From positions 62,001 through 126,000 of the forward strand of contig CAZAZX010000001.1 in the NCBI GenBank assembly GCA_964489885.1: a stretch of 64,000 nucleotides of DNA, in the 5' to 3' direction. Below are positions 56,090-64,000 of the stretch, one piece after another. A program made the translations under genes and the position numbers. Position 1 is the stretch's first letter, and each line of letters begins with the position of its first letter. Source of the DNA: CAKOTZ01 sp964489885. GTDB taxonomy: Bacteria > Bacillota > Clostridia > TANB77 > CAG-508. Below the pieces are notes generated by a model. The model was not told where the DNA came from. It ran no database searches and saw only the letters and a list, made by a program, of their open reading frames with translations.

Positions 56090-57683
56090 TTAATTTTCTC
56101 TATACCAATTTTCTATATTATAAAAAATGTTATACCAAGTTGGACTTAAATCCCCTACTAAACTAGAACTATATATTAAATATTCACGACTTCTGTATAA
56201 TGAAATATAAGGTACTTCTTCTTGATATTTCTCTTGCATTTTTTTATAATATTCTTTAATCATTTTTGAATCGCTAATATTTCTAATTGAATTCATAATT
56301 TTGCTAATTTCATCATTTGAATAATTTGCTAAATTACCATTACCAAAATAGCGTGTTAAATCTGGATTAGTTCCCAAATTTGTTCCTGCTAATATCAAGT
56401 CATAATTTTTATTTTCTAAATAAGCTCTATATTGGTCATCAGAAACTTGTCTAATATTAACTATAATTCCTATGTCTGCTAACTGATTCTTTATGCTTTC
56501 AGCAACTGCACACCTATGTACATTTGAGGCATTTACAATAAGGCTGAAATTTGTTTTTAAAGTTCTATAGTTTTCAAATTTAGACCATGTTCCATATTGA
56601 AGTAACCATCCATTATCTTCTAAAATTTTCTTTGCTGCTTCAGAATTAAATTGAATTACTCCAACATCATTTGAATATAGTCCATTTCCATAATCTAATG
56701 GATCATTTGCAATATAATAATTATTATTAAAAATTGTTGCAATAATATTATTCTTATCTATTGCAGATGCTATAGCTTGTCTAACTTCTTTTTTAGCTAA
56801 AACAGTATTTTTTAGATTCATTACCAAAAAATCATATTCTCTTCCTTGATAGTCTTTTACCTCAAAACCTATTTTACCAATATATTGACTAAAATTTACA
56901 TTAGTAGTTGGAATTAAATCTATGTTTCCAATTTTAAATGCGTTATATACCTCACCCATTGAACTATATAAATTAAGTGTTATTGTATCTAATTTTGCAT
57001 TTTTTTCTGAAATATTCCACCATTGGTCATTTTTTACAATTCCTATATATGTACCTTGCACATCTTTTATTTTGTACATTCCTGTACCCATTGGAACTTT
57101 TGCACTTTGTACAAAATCGTCATCTATGTAATAATGATATGGCATAATTGGAAAAATTAAATTATATTCAAAAAAAGGGTCATCTTCACTTAAATTTATT
57201 TTTATCGTATGGTCATCAATAATATTTAAACTTGTAATATCCTTCACATTTTCTTGATATATTGATGCAAATGTCCCTTCCTTTAATTTGTCAATTGTAA
57301 ATTGAACATCTTGTGCAACAAGTGGCATTCCATCATGCCAAGTCACATCATCTCTAAGTTTAATTAAATATGTGTTATCACCTGTTTTTGAATATTCTTT
57401 TGCTAAACAATTACTAAGAGTAAAATCATTATTAAGAGTTAACAATGGCTCAAATATCAATTTGTCTACATATTGCACTGTTTTATTAGTACTGATTAGC
57501 GGATTCATAGTATCATACTTAGAAACACCCATTCTTAAATTTGTTAGAACTTGTTTTTTTGGTTCTTCAGCGACTTGACTTTCTCCGAACATTTTCTTTG
57601 TGATTTTGTTGATAAATTGTATATGAAGCAAAAACAACTAAGCCTATTACAACAATAATAAAAATATATTTAAATACCTTCAA
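56090..57683 (-). CDS. Oligopeptide-binding protein, read through a +1 shift at CGG
   Basis: A periplasmic-binding-protein type 2 (OppA/DppA family, SBP_bac_5). A TTG start at 57681-57683 follows GAGGTGG and gives a membrane helix (KVFKYIFIIVVIGLVVFAS) ending NHKENV, then CGG. Skipping C at 57587 continues GESQVAEEPKKQVLTNLRMG and the full binding domain (FEPLLTLNND, YLIKLRDDVTWHDG, RQAIASAIDKNNI), 530 residues. Without the shift the helix would be lost: translation stops at TGA 57567. No lipobox cysteine is seen, so it is anchored by the helix. Which peptides it binds is unknown; no permease is adjacent. Confidence 0.85.
57584..57587 (-). other. +1 recoding site C-GGA in the peptide-binding gene
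   Basis: Context AAT GTT C GGA GAA: joins a signal anchor (KENV) to GESQVAEEP. The frame of the TTG start and CGG agree. Confidence 0.8.
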
Positions 57684-57764
57684 AATATCCACCTCTAACT
57701 TTACAGTATCATATACTAAAAGCATAAAATTTTCAAGTGAATTAAATCATAAAAAATACAAAAA

Positions 57765-57798
57765 GGGGGCTAAACATAAAATAAAATGCTTAACCCCC
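57765..57798 (-). terminator. Terminator after spoVS
   Basis: GGGGGTTAAGCAT pairs with ATGTTTAGCCCCC (G-T pair inside) and TTTTTGTATTTTTT follows. Confidence 0.92.
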
Positions 57799-57828
57799 AT
57801 ATAACTTGAATAAAGCAACAAATGCTTT

Positions 57829-58092
57829 TTATTTTCTTGATTCAACAATCAATTTTATTCCAGTTCTATCTTCTCCTTCAACTTGAACTTCAGCAAATGC
57901 AGGTATGCAAACCAAATCAACTCCAGCAGGAGCAACGAATCCTCTTGCTATTGCAATTGCCTTAACTGCTTGATTCAATGCACCAGCACCTATTGCTTGC
58001 ATTTCTGCCTTTTGAGTTTCTTTTACTAATCCTGCTATCGCACCAGCTACTGAATTTGGATTTGATTTTGATGAGATTTTTAAAATTTCCAT
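57829..58092 (-). CDS. spoVS: Stage V sporulation protein S
   Basis: An 87-residue protein nearly identical in pattern to SpoVS: SSKSNPNSVAGAIAGL, AIGAGALNQAVKAIAIARGFVA, GVDLVCIPAF. A small Alba-like protein that affects sporulation. The ATG at 58090-58092 gives the usual length and N-terminus (EILKISS). It follows ymdB, as in Bacillus. Confidence 0.96.
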   Translation of the reverse strand: MEILKISSKSNPNSVAGAIAGLVKETQKAEMQAIGAGALNQAVKAIAIARGFVAPAGVDLVCIPAFAEVQVEGEDRTGIKLIVESRK

Positions 58093-58262
58093 TTTTACGA
58101 CCTTTCCTTTCATAAAGTCAATTCTTAATTTTTGACTTTCATAAATATTTTTGTTTTACAAACTACAAATATATTTATAATATATTTTATATAAAAAGTC
58201 TAGTGATTTTATGGTAAAAAAAGGAAATTTCATCGCGTATAATTACTGTTTTTCGGCACATT

Positions 58263-59033
58263 CTACAATTTTATTCTACTTATTTTAATTGTTCGACAAT
58301 CTTCATCATTAATATCAAAAATACATGCATTAAACATTGCCTCTCCTCCAGCTACTGCATATCTTTCTGGTAAAGAAGTAGTAAATCTTTTTAGTGATGC
58401 TTCTAAATTCATTCCAATAACAGATTTTTTTGGTCCTGTCATACCTATATCTGTAATATAAGCTGTACCTTTTTCAAGTATTGTTTCATCAGCTGTTTGT
58501 ACATGAGTATGTGTACCATAAACAACATTTACCCTTCCATCTAGAAAATAACCCATAGCAATTTTCTCAGCCGTAGCTTCAGCATGAAAATCTACAATTA
58601 TAATATCTACATTTTTTCCTATTTTTTTTATTATTTCATCTATAGCAGTAAATGGGTTATCTGACAATACATTTAAGGAAGCTCTGCCTATTAAATTTAT
58701 TACAGCTATTTTCTTTCCATTACATTCATAAATTCCATATCTATTTCCTGGAACACCTTTACTATAATTTGCTGGAACCAACAATTTTTTGTTATTTATA
58801 ATTTTAAATATATCTTTTTTTCCCCAAGTATGGTTTCCCATTGTAATTACATCTACACCTGTTTCTATCAATTCATAAAATATTTTTTCAGTAATTCCCA
58901 TTCCATCTGCTGAGTTTTCTGCATTTACAATTATAAAATCTATTTTTTCTTTTTCTCTAATATTTTTTAACACTTCTTTTGCTTTATTTACTCCAGCTTG
59001 CCCAACTATATCTCCTACTGCAATAACTCTCAT
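58263..59033 (-). CDS. ymdB: Metallophosphoesterase YmdB (TIGR00282)
   Basis: A 256-residue phosphodiesterase: RVIAVGDIVGQAG, NAENSADGMGITEK, MGNHTWGKKDIF, HAEATAEKIAMGYFLDGRV and GTHTHVQTADE supply the binuclear metal ligands. Homologues cleave 2',3'-cyclic nucleotides and influence motility and biofilm choices. The ATG at 59031-59033 is preceded by AAAGGATG. It is the first gene of a ymdB-spoVS unit. Confidence 0.94.
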   Translation of the reverse strand: MRVIAVGDIVGQAGVNKAKEVLKNIREKEKIDFIIVNAENSADGMGITEKIFYELIETGVDVITMGNHTWGKKDIFKIINNKKLLVPANYSKGVPGNRYGIYECNGKKIAVINLIGRASLNVLSDNPFTAIDEIIKKIGKNVDIIIVDFHAEATAEKIAMGYFLDGRVNVVYGTHTHVQTADETILEKGTAYITDIGMTGPKKSVIGMNLEASLKRFTTSLPERYAVAGGEAMFNACIFDINDEDCRTIKISRIKL

Positions 59034-59132
59034 ATTGCCACATCCTTTCAATTAATTATTAAATTTAAAATATCAATCATTATTATATGTATTATATTAT
59101 AACACATATTTTTTTAATAATATATTAAAAGT

Positions 59133-59160
59133 AAAAAAATAAGCCGATGTAAATCGACTT
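59133..59160 (-). terminator. Terminator after tRNA-Leu
   Basis: AGTCGAT / ATCGGCT stem (one G-T), four-base loop, followed by TATTTTTTT. About 85 bases after the tRNA. Confidence 0.75.
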
Positions 59161-59245
59161 TTAAAAATGATATAATATCAAATTGTGATTTGTGAAAACT
59201 CGCTTGTATCAATGTTCTCCACGTTGTTCTAAGTAAATCCATCAT

Positions 59246-59328
59246 TGGTGCCCGAGGTGGGACTCGAACCCACATGGTTTCCCGCACGATTTTGAGTCGT
59301 GTGCGTCTGCCAATTCCGCCACTTGGGC
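59246..59328 (-). tRNA. tRNA-Leu (anticodon CAA), with encoded CCA
   Basis: Folds as a class II tRNA: anticodon stem CACGA / TCGTG with loop CTCAAAA (anticodon CAA, reading UUG), T arm GTGGG-TTCGAGT-CCCAC, and the long variable arm of Leu. 3' CCA is encoded. The acceptor stem has one A-C mismatch (A5 against C68) where the usual sequence would have G. Confidence 0.95.
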
Positions 59329-59392
59329 AAATATATACAAAACTTTTAACGTCTTGTATATACTAACATATTTTTTTAATATTGTCTAGCTT

Positions 59393-60817
59393 TTATTTAA
59401 AACGTTTGCCAGATTTTTTTCCATCAAACGAATTTTTATTTTTTTCGTTTTCATTTGTTGCAAAAAGATCATCATTTGCCAAAGTATTTACTGTTATATC
59501 TTTTCCTATTGTATTGTCAATAGCACTACCCTTTCTATTTTGTCTTCTGTATATAACAATAAGAACAATTATTGTTATAAATATTATAACTATTATAGCA
59601 ATTAAAATTATATTTTTGGTTAATTGGCTTTTACCTAAATTTAAGCTATCTTCTGTTTTATTAACAATTATTTGATAACTTTGTTGTTCTTCTCCATTTG
59701 CTGATTTAACTAAAATAGTTATTACATTTTCTCCGACAGTTAAATTTTCATTTCCCATAATTTCTACTGTAGCACCTTCTGCATTTGCAACCGCATCAAC
59801 CTTAATAGATTTTATTTCTACAGGAACAGTTGTTGAATATTCAAAAGTTTTGTTATCAAACGCTGGTGTTAAGTTAGGTTCTATTTCAACACCACTATCT
59901 GTTTCACCTGTAATTTTAAGAGAAGAAAGACCAAATACCTTCTCAATTGCAACATTTTCTACTATTTCATTATCTATTTCATTTGCTATCTCTGATGTTT
60001 CAGCAATTTCATTTTCTATTACATTATTTTTCTCTGGTTTGCTTTCTTCATTCTCAGCCTTTCTGATAACAGAAACTTTATATGTCTTTTTAGTTCCATC
60101 TTCAGCAGTTACAGTAATGTTTACAACATTTTCTCCAACCTTCAAATTTTCGTTTCCTGAAATACTTACTTTTGCTTTTGAATCTTTGGTTGTAGCTTTA
60201 ATTCCAACTTTAGTAACATTATTTTCAACTGTAACACTATATCCACTTGTTTTACTTGCTTTAAATCCCTTAAAATCAACTGGTGTTACAACTAGATTGC
60301 TTAAATTTGCATTGCTACTTTTGCTTGACTCTGTAGGTTTATTATTATTTGTTGTTGATGAAGCATTTGAACTACTTCCTGTATTATCATTTGATGAAGT
60401 ATTTGACTTAGCAACAACAGTAACTTTAGCAGTTGCTGTTGAGTTGCTTACTGGTTCAAGATTAGGTGTTTCCATTCCTGTAGCACTTATTTTAACATTA
60501 AAAGCCTTAGTTTCTGATACTGCTGGCGTCTTAAAAGTAAATGTTGCTAAACTTGTTACTCCAGATGTAGAAGAGCCTGAAATAATTGTTTTTCCTGAAC
60601 CCTCCTGACCTGAGCTGGTAACAAATGTTAACCCTCCATTATCCGCAACTGAAACTGTATATGCACCTAGACTTTGGCTTGAAGTAACAGAAATAGTAAC
60701 ATTTTCTCCTGAATTAACAGTTTTACTGCTTGCAGTTATCGCAGCTTGCGATGTTATTGTGCCACACCAAAATAAGGCAATTATCAAAATTAAAACTTTT
60801 AAAGTATTTTTTTTCAT
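59393..60817 (-). CDS. Membrane-anchored cohesin-like surface protein
   Basis: A 474-residue exported protein. After a signal peptide (VLILIIALFWCGTITSQA) is a cohesin-like domain (about 27-130): KTVNSGENVTISVTSSQSLG, SGSSTSGVTSLATFTFKTP. Two cadherin-like beta-sandwich repeats follow (SNLVVTPVDFKGFKAS; SSLKITGETDSGVEIEP), each ending in an AEDGTKKTYKVSV-like motif. A C-terminal membrane helix (NIILIAIIVIIFITIIVLIV) and basic tail anchor it. It lies right after a dockerin-bearing glucosaminidase, so it is the likely receptor. Cohesin call is by pattern. Confidence 0.75.
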   Translation of the reverse strand: MKKNTLKVLILIIALFWCGTITSQAAITASSKTVNSGENVTISVTSSQSLGAYTVSVADNGGLTFVTSSGQEGSGKTIISGSSTSGVTSLATFTFKTPAVSETKAFNVKISATGMETPNLEPVSNSTATAKVTVVAKSNTSSNDNTGSSSNASSTTNNNKPTESSKSSNANLSNLVVTPVDFKGFKASKTSGYSVTVENNVTKVGIKATTKDSKAKVSISGNENLKVGENVVNITVTAEDGTKKTYKVSVIRKAENEESKPEKNNVIENEIAETSEIANEIDNEIVENVAIEKVFGLSSLKITGETDSGVEIEPNLTPAFDNKTFEYSTTVPVEIKSIKVDAVANAEGATVEIMGNENLTVGENVITILVKSANGEEQQSYQIIVNKTEDSLNLGKSQLTKNIILIAIIVIIFITIIVLIVIYRRQNRKGSAIDNTIGKDITVNTLANDDLFATNENEKNKNSFDGKKSGKRFK

Positions 60818-60834
60818 ACGTTTTATCTCCTTTG

Positions 60835-62568
60835 CTATCTAGCTTTTATTTCAAAAGACCCAACTGAATATTTTAGAACTCTAAGAGAATCTCTTGCATC
60901 TACTACATTATCTCTATTTACATCTCCAGCATTGAAATATACCTTGTCGTCTAAATTATATTCGCCAACTGAATATTTTAATATTCTAAGAGAATCTCTT
61001 GCATCTACTATTCCATCTCCACTTACATCACCATATTTAACAATTCTATAATCAACATTATCTATTGAAACTGTCATTCCAGTTCCAATGTTTATATTAT
61101 CTGCTATAACTTCTCCATTATTATTTTTTAGAACAATAGATTTACCTGGTAATTCTCCTTTTAAGTTATCAAAATTTATTTTTGGTGAGCAATTAATCAT
61201 TTTAGTATTGCTATCAATATATAAATCATTTGAATCAACTGCTAAGTTACTATTATTATTATTATTATTATTATTTGATATAGATTGAATATACTTAGAT
61301 GCAACATAGCCTACTGTTCCATAGCTTGTTCTAACTTTATCCCATTGAAAATTATTTGCAAATGCAACATTTGACTCAAGTCTTGTTAATTGGGTATTAG
61401 TTGGTAATGATGCAATAACTGCTGAATCAGTTGTTGGGCTCTCTCTTAATTTTAAACTTCCATTAGCAATTACTTTAACAATTTCTTCACCATTATTGTT
61501 ATTTGTTGCATTTGGGTCTATATCGCTTGGTAATTCACAAGCTGTACCAGGCATATTTTCATAAACTGGAATAACAAAATTAAATTTATTATCTACTATT
61601 CCTAGAGCTAAATATGTATTTTTATATATTCTTTTTGCTTCACTAGTTGGTGCTTGAATGTTTTGCATATATTGATGACTATATAAAGAATTATCTGATG
61701 AATCAACATCAAACTTTTCTAAATAAACTGTATTTTGATTTCGTGAAATATAGTTTTGTGCAATTATCTTTGCACCATCTTTAATAGCAATTTCAGGTTT
61801 TACCCAGCCCTTAGCATTTGCATATTTCAAGCCTCTTTCAACAGCTCCTTCTCCACTTGATGCTCCTATATTGTAAAAATTATATAATCCTTCATATCCC
61901 TCAAGTTTCCCTGTTACAGAGTTACTTGGTTCACCTCCAGAAACAATAATTTCTTGTTTAATTCTAGAAGCCAAATGATATGGACTTACATTTGCTTCAT
62001 TTCCTGCCTGCAAAATAACAGTTGAAAATTTGCTTTCCGTATATTCTGGATTATTATAATATTCTCTAATTGTCTTATTATTCATAAATGTGCCATTTAA
62101 TATTGCTTCTATTCCCTCTTCCGTATATAACCCATCAACATAAGACAATGTTTCAAATTGAAAAACCTTTTCCTCTGTTAATGCATTTCTTGGATCCATA
62201 TAATAGCTTACAGCTTTAGGTGAAGAGCAATACCAATTGCTTCCATCATAAACTTTATTTCCACAAATTGGGCAAATCCATTCTCCTGTTTTATTTTGCA
62301 CCAAACTTCTTCCATGATAATTAATAGATTCATTATTTATTGCAGTTGACCAATCTAAACCTGTATATAAAAATGTAAAAGTCCAATTAGGATGAGCACT
62401 TTGCAATGTTTCTAATTTTTCTTTATATCCAGGATATTTTGTTGAATTAAAGTTGCTTAAAGGCGTATTTTCTCTATATTGACTTGCAAAAACTGGTACT
62501 GCTGGTACCATTGCATAAATTATACTTATTATAATTATTAACTTAAAATAAAACTTAAACTTTTTCAT
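60835..62568 (-). CDS. Secreted glucosaminidase with SH3 domain and dockerin repeats
   Basis: A 577-residue exported protein. The catalytic part (about 50-330) has the GH73-like YHLASRIKQEI with the catalytic Glu, and NFYNIGASSGEGAVERGLKYA; it probably cleaves peptidoglycan at N-acetylglucosamine. A small cysteine motif (CPICGNKVYDG, CSSPK) inserts near residue 97. An SH3-type domain (about 363-432) precedes a run of eight Asn. Two dockerin-like repeats end the protein (KYGDVSGDGIVDARDSLRIL; AGDVNRDNVVDARDSLRVL). The dockerin probably docks to the cohesin-like protein next to it. Confidence 0.85.
   Translation of the reverse strand: MKKFKFYFKLIIIISIIYAMVPAVPVFASQYRENTPLSNFNSTKYPGYKEKLETLQSAHPNWTFTFLYTGLDWSTAINNESINYHGRSLVQNKTGEWICPICGNKVYDGSNWYCSSPKAVSYYMDPRNALTEEKVFQFETLSYVDGLYTEEGIEAILNGTFMNNKTIREYYNNPEYTESKFSTVILQAGNEANVSPYHLASRIKQEIIVSGGEPSNSVTGKLEGYEGLYNFYNIGASSGEGAVERGLKYANAKGWVKPEIAIKDGAKIIAQNYISRNQNTVYLEKFDVDSSDNSLYSHQYMQNIQAPTSEAKRIYKNTYLALGIVDNKFNFVIPVYENMPGTACELPSDIDPNATNNNNGEEIVKVIANGSLKLRESPTTDSAVIASLPTNTQLTRLESNVAFANNFQWDKVRTSYGTVGYVASKYIQSISNNNNNNNNSNLAVDSNDLYIDSNTKMINCSPKINFDNLKGELPGKSIVLKNNNGEVIADNINIGTGMTVSIDNVDYRIVKYGDVSGDGIVDARDSLRILKYSVGEYNLDDKVYFNAGDVNRDNVVDARDSLRVLKYSVGSFEIKAR
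61251..61275 (-). repeat. (AAT)n microsatellite coding poly-Asn
   Basis: Eight AAT codons in a row form the linker between the SH3 domain and the dockerin part. Replication slippage could change its length by whole codons. Confidence 0.9.
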
Positions 62569-62650
62569 ATTTAAATTAAACCCTTTAACATTTGAATTTT
62601 TTCTACAAAAAGTATATCACTACTACAAAATATAAGTCAATATTTTTTGA

Positions 62651-63559
62651 TTACTTCATAATATCATAAAAATTTTTAAATTCATATCCATTATCTCTAA
62701 AATAATTAATAATTTCTTGCAATGCATCTGCTGTTGTTTGCTTTCCTCCTGCATCATGCATTAATAATATAACATTATTTTTATTTCCAACTGTTTGAAT
62801 CATATTGTTTATTAATTCATCTTTAGTAAACTTTCCTTCTGAATCTCTTGTTAATGAATTCCAATCTACATGTGCAATTCCATTTGCATCCAGCAGTGCA
62901 ACAGCTTGACTTTTTATACCTGCATATTTTCCTCCAGGAGTTCCACCAGGGAATCTAAATAAATGAGATGAATAATCAGGAATTTCAAGGGCATTTCTTA
63001 TGCATAATTCTGTTTGATTATATTCGTTTAAAACATTTTCCGGAGTAGCATAAATACTACTATACTTATGTGAATATCCATGGTTTGCTATAAAATGACC
63101 TTCATTATACTCTCTTTTTAAAATATCTGGATATAATTCAACTCTACTTCCTAATACAAAAAAAGTAGCTTTTATATTATTTTGATTTAATATATCTAAA
63201 ATTTGAGTGGTAATTGTATTTGAAGGACCATCATCAAATGTCAAAAAAACTCTTCTAGCATCAGCTGTATATATATTACTAATTTCCATTTTTGCATTTT
63301 CGCTGAGAACAGGCATTGGAAACTTTGGTTCATCAATTACAGCAACAACTACATTTTCATTTGTTTGTTGAGTCTGTTCATCTTCATCAACATTTGCTAC
63401 ATTTTCATATACTCCGTTGTTTGAATTTTGATGTGTTGCTAAATAAATAGAACAAATAATAATTGCAATAATTCCAACAACAAGAATTATACGTTTATAA
63501 TGAATTTTTTTTGTATGTTCTTGTCCAACAACAATCAAATCTAATCTATCTAAGCTCAT
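62651..63559 (-). CDS. Polysaccharide deacetylase (NodB-type), membrane-anchored
   Basis: A 302-residue protein: cytoplasmic stub, membrane helix (IILVVGIIAIIICSIYLA), acidic linker, then a carbohydrate esterase 4 domain with TFDDGPS, ANHGYSHKYSS (metal H-X3-H), RFPGGTPGG, VDWNSLTRD and LLMHD. Homologues deacetylate peptidoglycan N-acetylglucosamine and give lysozyme resistance. GAGGAG precedes the ATG. Confidence 0.92.
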   Translation of the reverse strand: MSLDRLDLIVVGQEHTKKIHYKRIILVVGIIAIIICSIYLATHQNSNNGVYENVANVDEDEQTQQTNENVVVAVIDEPKFPMPVLSENAKMEISNIYTADARRVFLTFDDGPSNTITTQILDILNQNNIKATFFVLGSRVELYPDILKREYNEGHFIANHGYSHKYSSIYATPENVLNEYNQTELCIRNALEIPDYSSHLFRFPGGTPGGKYAGIKSQAVALLDANGIAHVDWNSLTRDSEGKFTKDELINNMIQTVGNKNNVILLMHDAGGKQTTADALQEIINYFRDNGYEFKNFYDIMK

Positions 63560-63740
63560 TTTAACTCCTCTTTTTTATTTTCAATTATAATATAACCCTT
63601 ATTTTAATTTTTTTCAACCATTTTCGATATAAAAGATAGCTATTTTAGTTGTTTTTTCAATTTTTTTCTTTTTTCTTATTTACAAATACATTCTTCTAAT
63701 ATAAAATGACAATAGAAATTTGTTTTATAGGTGTTGTAAT

Positions 63741-64000
63741 ATGTATAAATTTATTTCAAATAGTGAAAATAACACAATAGAATTTGCACGGAAAACTAGC
63801 AAGCAACTTAAAAATTGGAGATATTATAATTCTTACTGGTAATCTTGGATCACGGCAAAACAAAATTTACTCAAGGTATTCTACAATATTTTGGTTTAGC
63901 TAACGAAATATCTAGCCCAACATTTACCATAGTTAATGAACATAAAACAAAAAATTCAGTCAAAATTTATCATTTCGATGTTTATAGATTAGAGGATATT
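63741..64000 (+). CDS. tsaE: tRNA threonylcarbamoyladenosine ATPase TsaE, read through two +1 shifts at CGG (3' end outside window)
   Basis: TsaE (YjeE) is the ATPase partner in t6A tRNA modification. The ATG at 63741 has AGGTG upstream. Zero frame: residues 1-16 ending NTIEFA, then CGG. Skip C at 63789: GKLASNLKIGDIIILTGNLGS, then a second CGG. Skip C at 63853: GKTKFTQGILQYF, SSPTFTIVNEH, KIYHFDVYRLEDI to the edge. This matches TsaE throughout: GDIIILTGNLGSGKT with the Walker A, SPTFTIV, YHFDVYRL. Both shifts are needed, and the second must give glycine to keep GSGKT. 86 residues are seen. Without them it would stop after 32 residues at TAA. Confidence 0.93.
63789..63792 (+). other. +1 recoding site C-GGA, first in tsaE
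   Basis: Context TTT GCA C GGA AAA: joins IEFA-GKLASNLKIGD. CGG is in frame with the ATG. Confidence 0.9.
63853..63856 (+). other. +1 recoding site C-GGC, second in tsaE
   Basis: Context GGA TCA C GGC AAA ACA: supplies the last Gly of the P-loop GSGKT. CGG is in the frame set by the first shift. Confidence 0.93.

Noticed and set aside
57567..57569. TGA read as Trp or Gly rather than stop in the anchor frame of the peptide-binding gene
   Set aside because: Reading through would keep the wrong frame; the binding domain is in +1.
59850..60608. 252-codon open frame on the plus strand
   Set aside because: Antisense to the cohesin-like gene, without a ribosome site; its length comes from the low number of stops opposite Ser/Thr-rich coding.
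63741..64000. CGG reassigned to another amino acid (such as Trp or Gln, as in some other Firmicutes)
   Set aside because: A change of amino acid cannot restore the frame; each site needs +1, and the P-loop site needs Gly.

Overview
The window comes from a low-GC Gram-positive bacterium, most likely an uncultured member of the Clostridia. Reasons: very AT-rich coding sequence, GGAGG-type ribosome binding sites, a HrcA/CIRCE-controlled hrcA-grpE-dnaK-dnaJ operon, spoVS next to a YmdB-type phosphodiesterase, recA-recX, a T-box in front of ileS, and Gram-positive surface proteins. Species cannot be told from the sequence.

The main observation is a recoding signal. Seven times in this window an apparently broken gene is restored exactly by a +1 shift at an in-frame CGG triplet: the C is skipped and GGN is read as glycine (quadruplet C-GGN). 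The sites are in wzm (14924-14927), wzx (17924-17927), a GT9 glycosyltransferase (18822-18825), a dGTPase (33590-33593), an oligopeptide-binding protein (57584-57587) and twice in tsaE (63789-63792 and 63853-63856). In tsaE the second shift rebuilds the GSGKT P-loop, so the amino acid inserted is glycine. Reading the roughly 46 other native-looking genes by eye, I found about 50 out-of-frame CGG triplets on coding strands and no in-frame CGG codon. CGG therefore appears not to be an arginine codon in native genes here but a +1 frameshift (or four-base codon) signal. The only in-frame CGG codons without a shift are three, in two short genes of visibly different base composition.

Layout. 1-4135: two DUF4143-type ATPases, a HepT/MNT toxin-antitoxin pair and degenerate sequence. 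4136-22558, nearly all on the minus strand: a rhamnose-rich cell-surface polysaccharide locus with rmlABCD, an ABC exporter (wzm/wzt), a Wzx-type flippase, an O-antigen ligase/polymerase-like protein, DUF2304 and DUF2142 membrane proteins and eight glycosyltransferases. 22665-31218: two secreted dockerin-repeat proteins flanking a T-box-controlled ileS, a scaffold gap of 100 N, and a CadA/ZntA-like metal ATPase. 31427-39552: a 3D-domain secreted protein, a possible cysteine-hydrolase-like protein, the recoded dGTPase and addA. 39647-45574: a Dlt-like operon (AMP ligase, PLP decarboxylase-like enzyme, carrier protein, MBOAT acyltransferase, SGNH/DltD-like protein). 45799-59033: heat-shock operon, rqcP, recN, DUF2953, scpA, recX, recA, the recoded peptide-binding protein, spoVS, ymdB. 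59246-64000: tRNA-Leu, a membrane-anchored cohesin-like protein, a dockerin-bearing glucosaminidase, a polysaccharide deacetylase and the start of tsaE.

Four short single-gene units (21268-21657, 31427-32077, 35024-35272, 45799-46122) have richer GC and different codon use. Each has its own promoter and hairpin, and three share the same 12-base -10 region. They look like acquired cassettes. The cohesin-like and dockerin proteins suggest a small non-cellulosomal cohesin-dockerin surface system, and the Dlt-like operon probably adds a charged or acyl group to a surface polymer.
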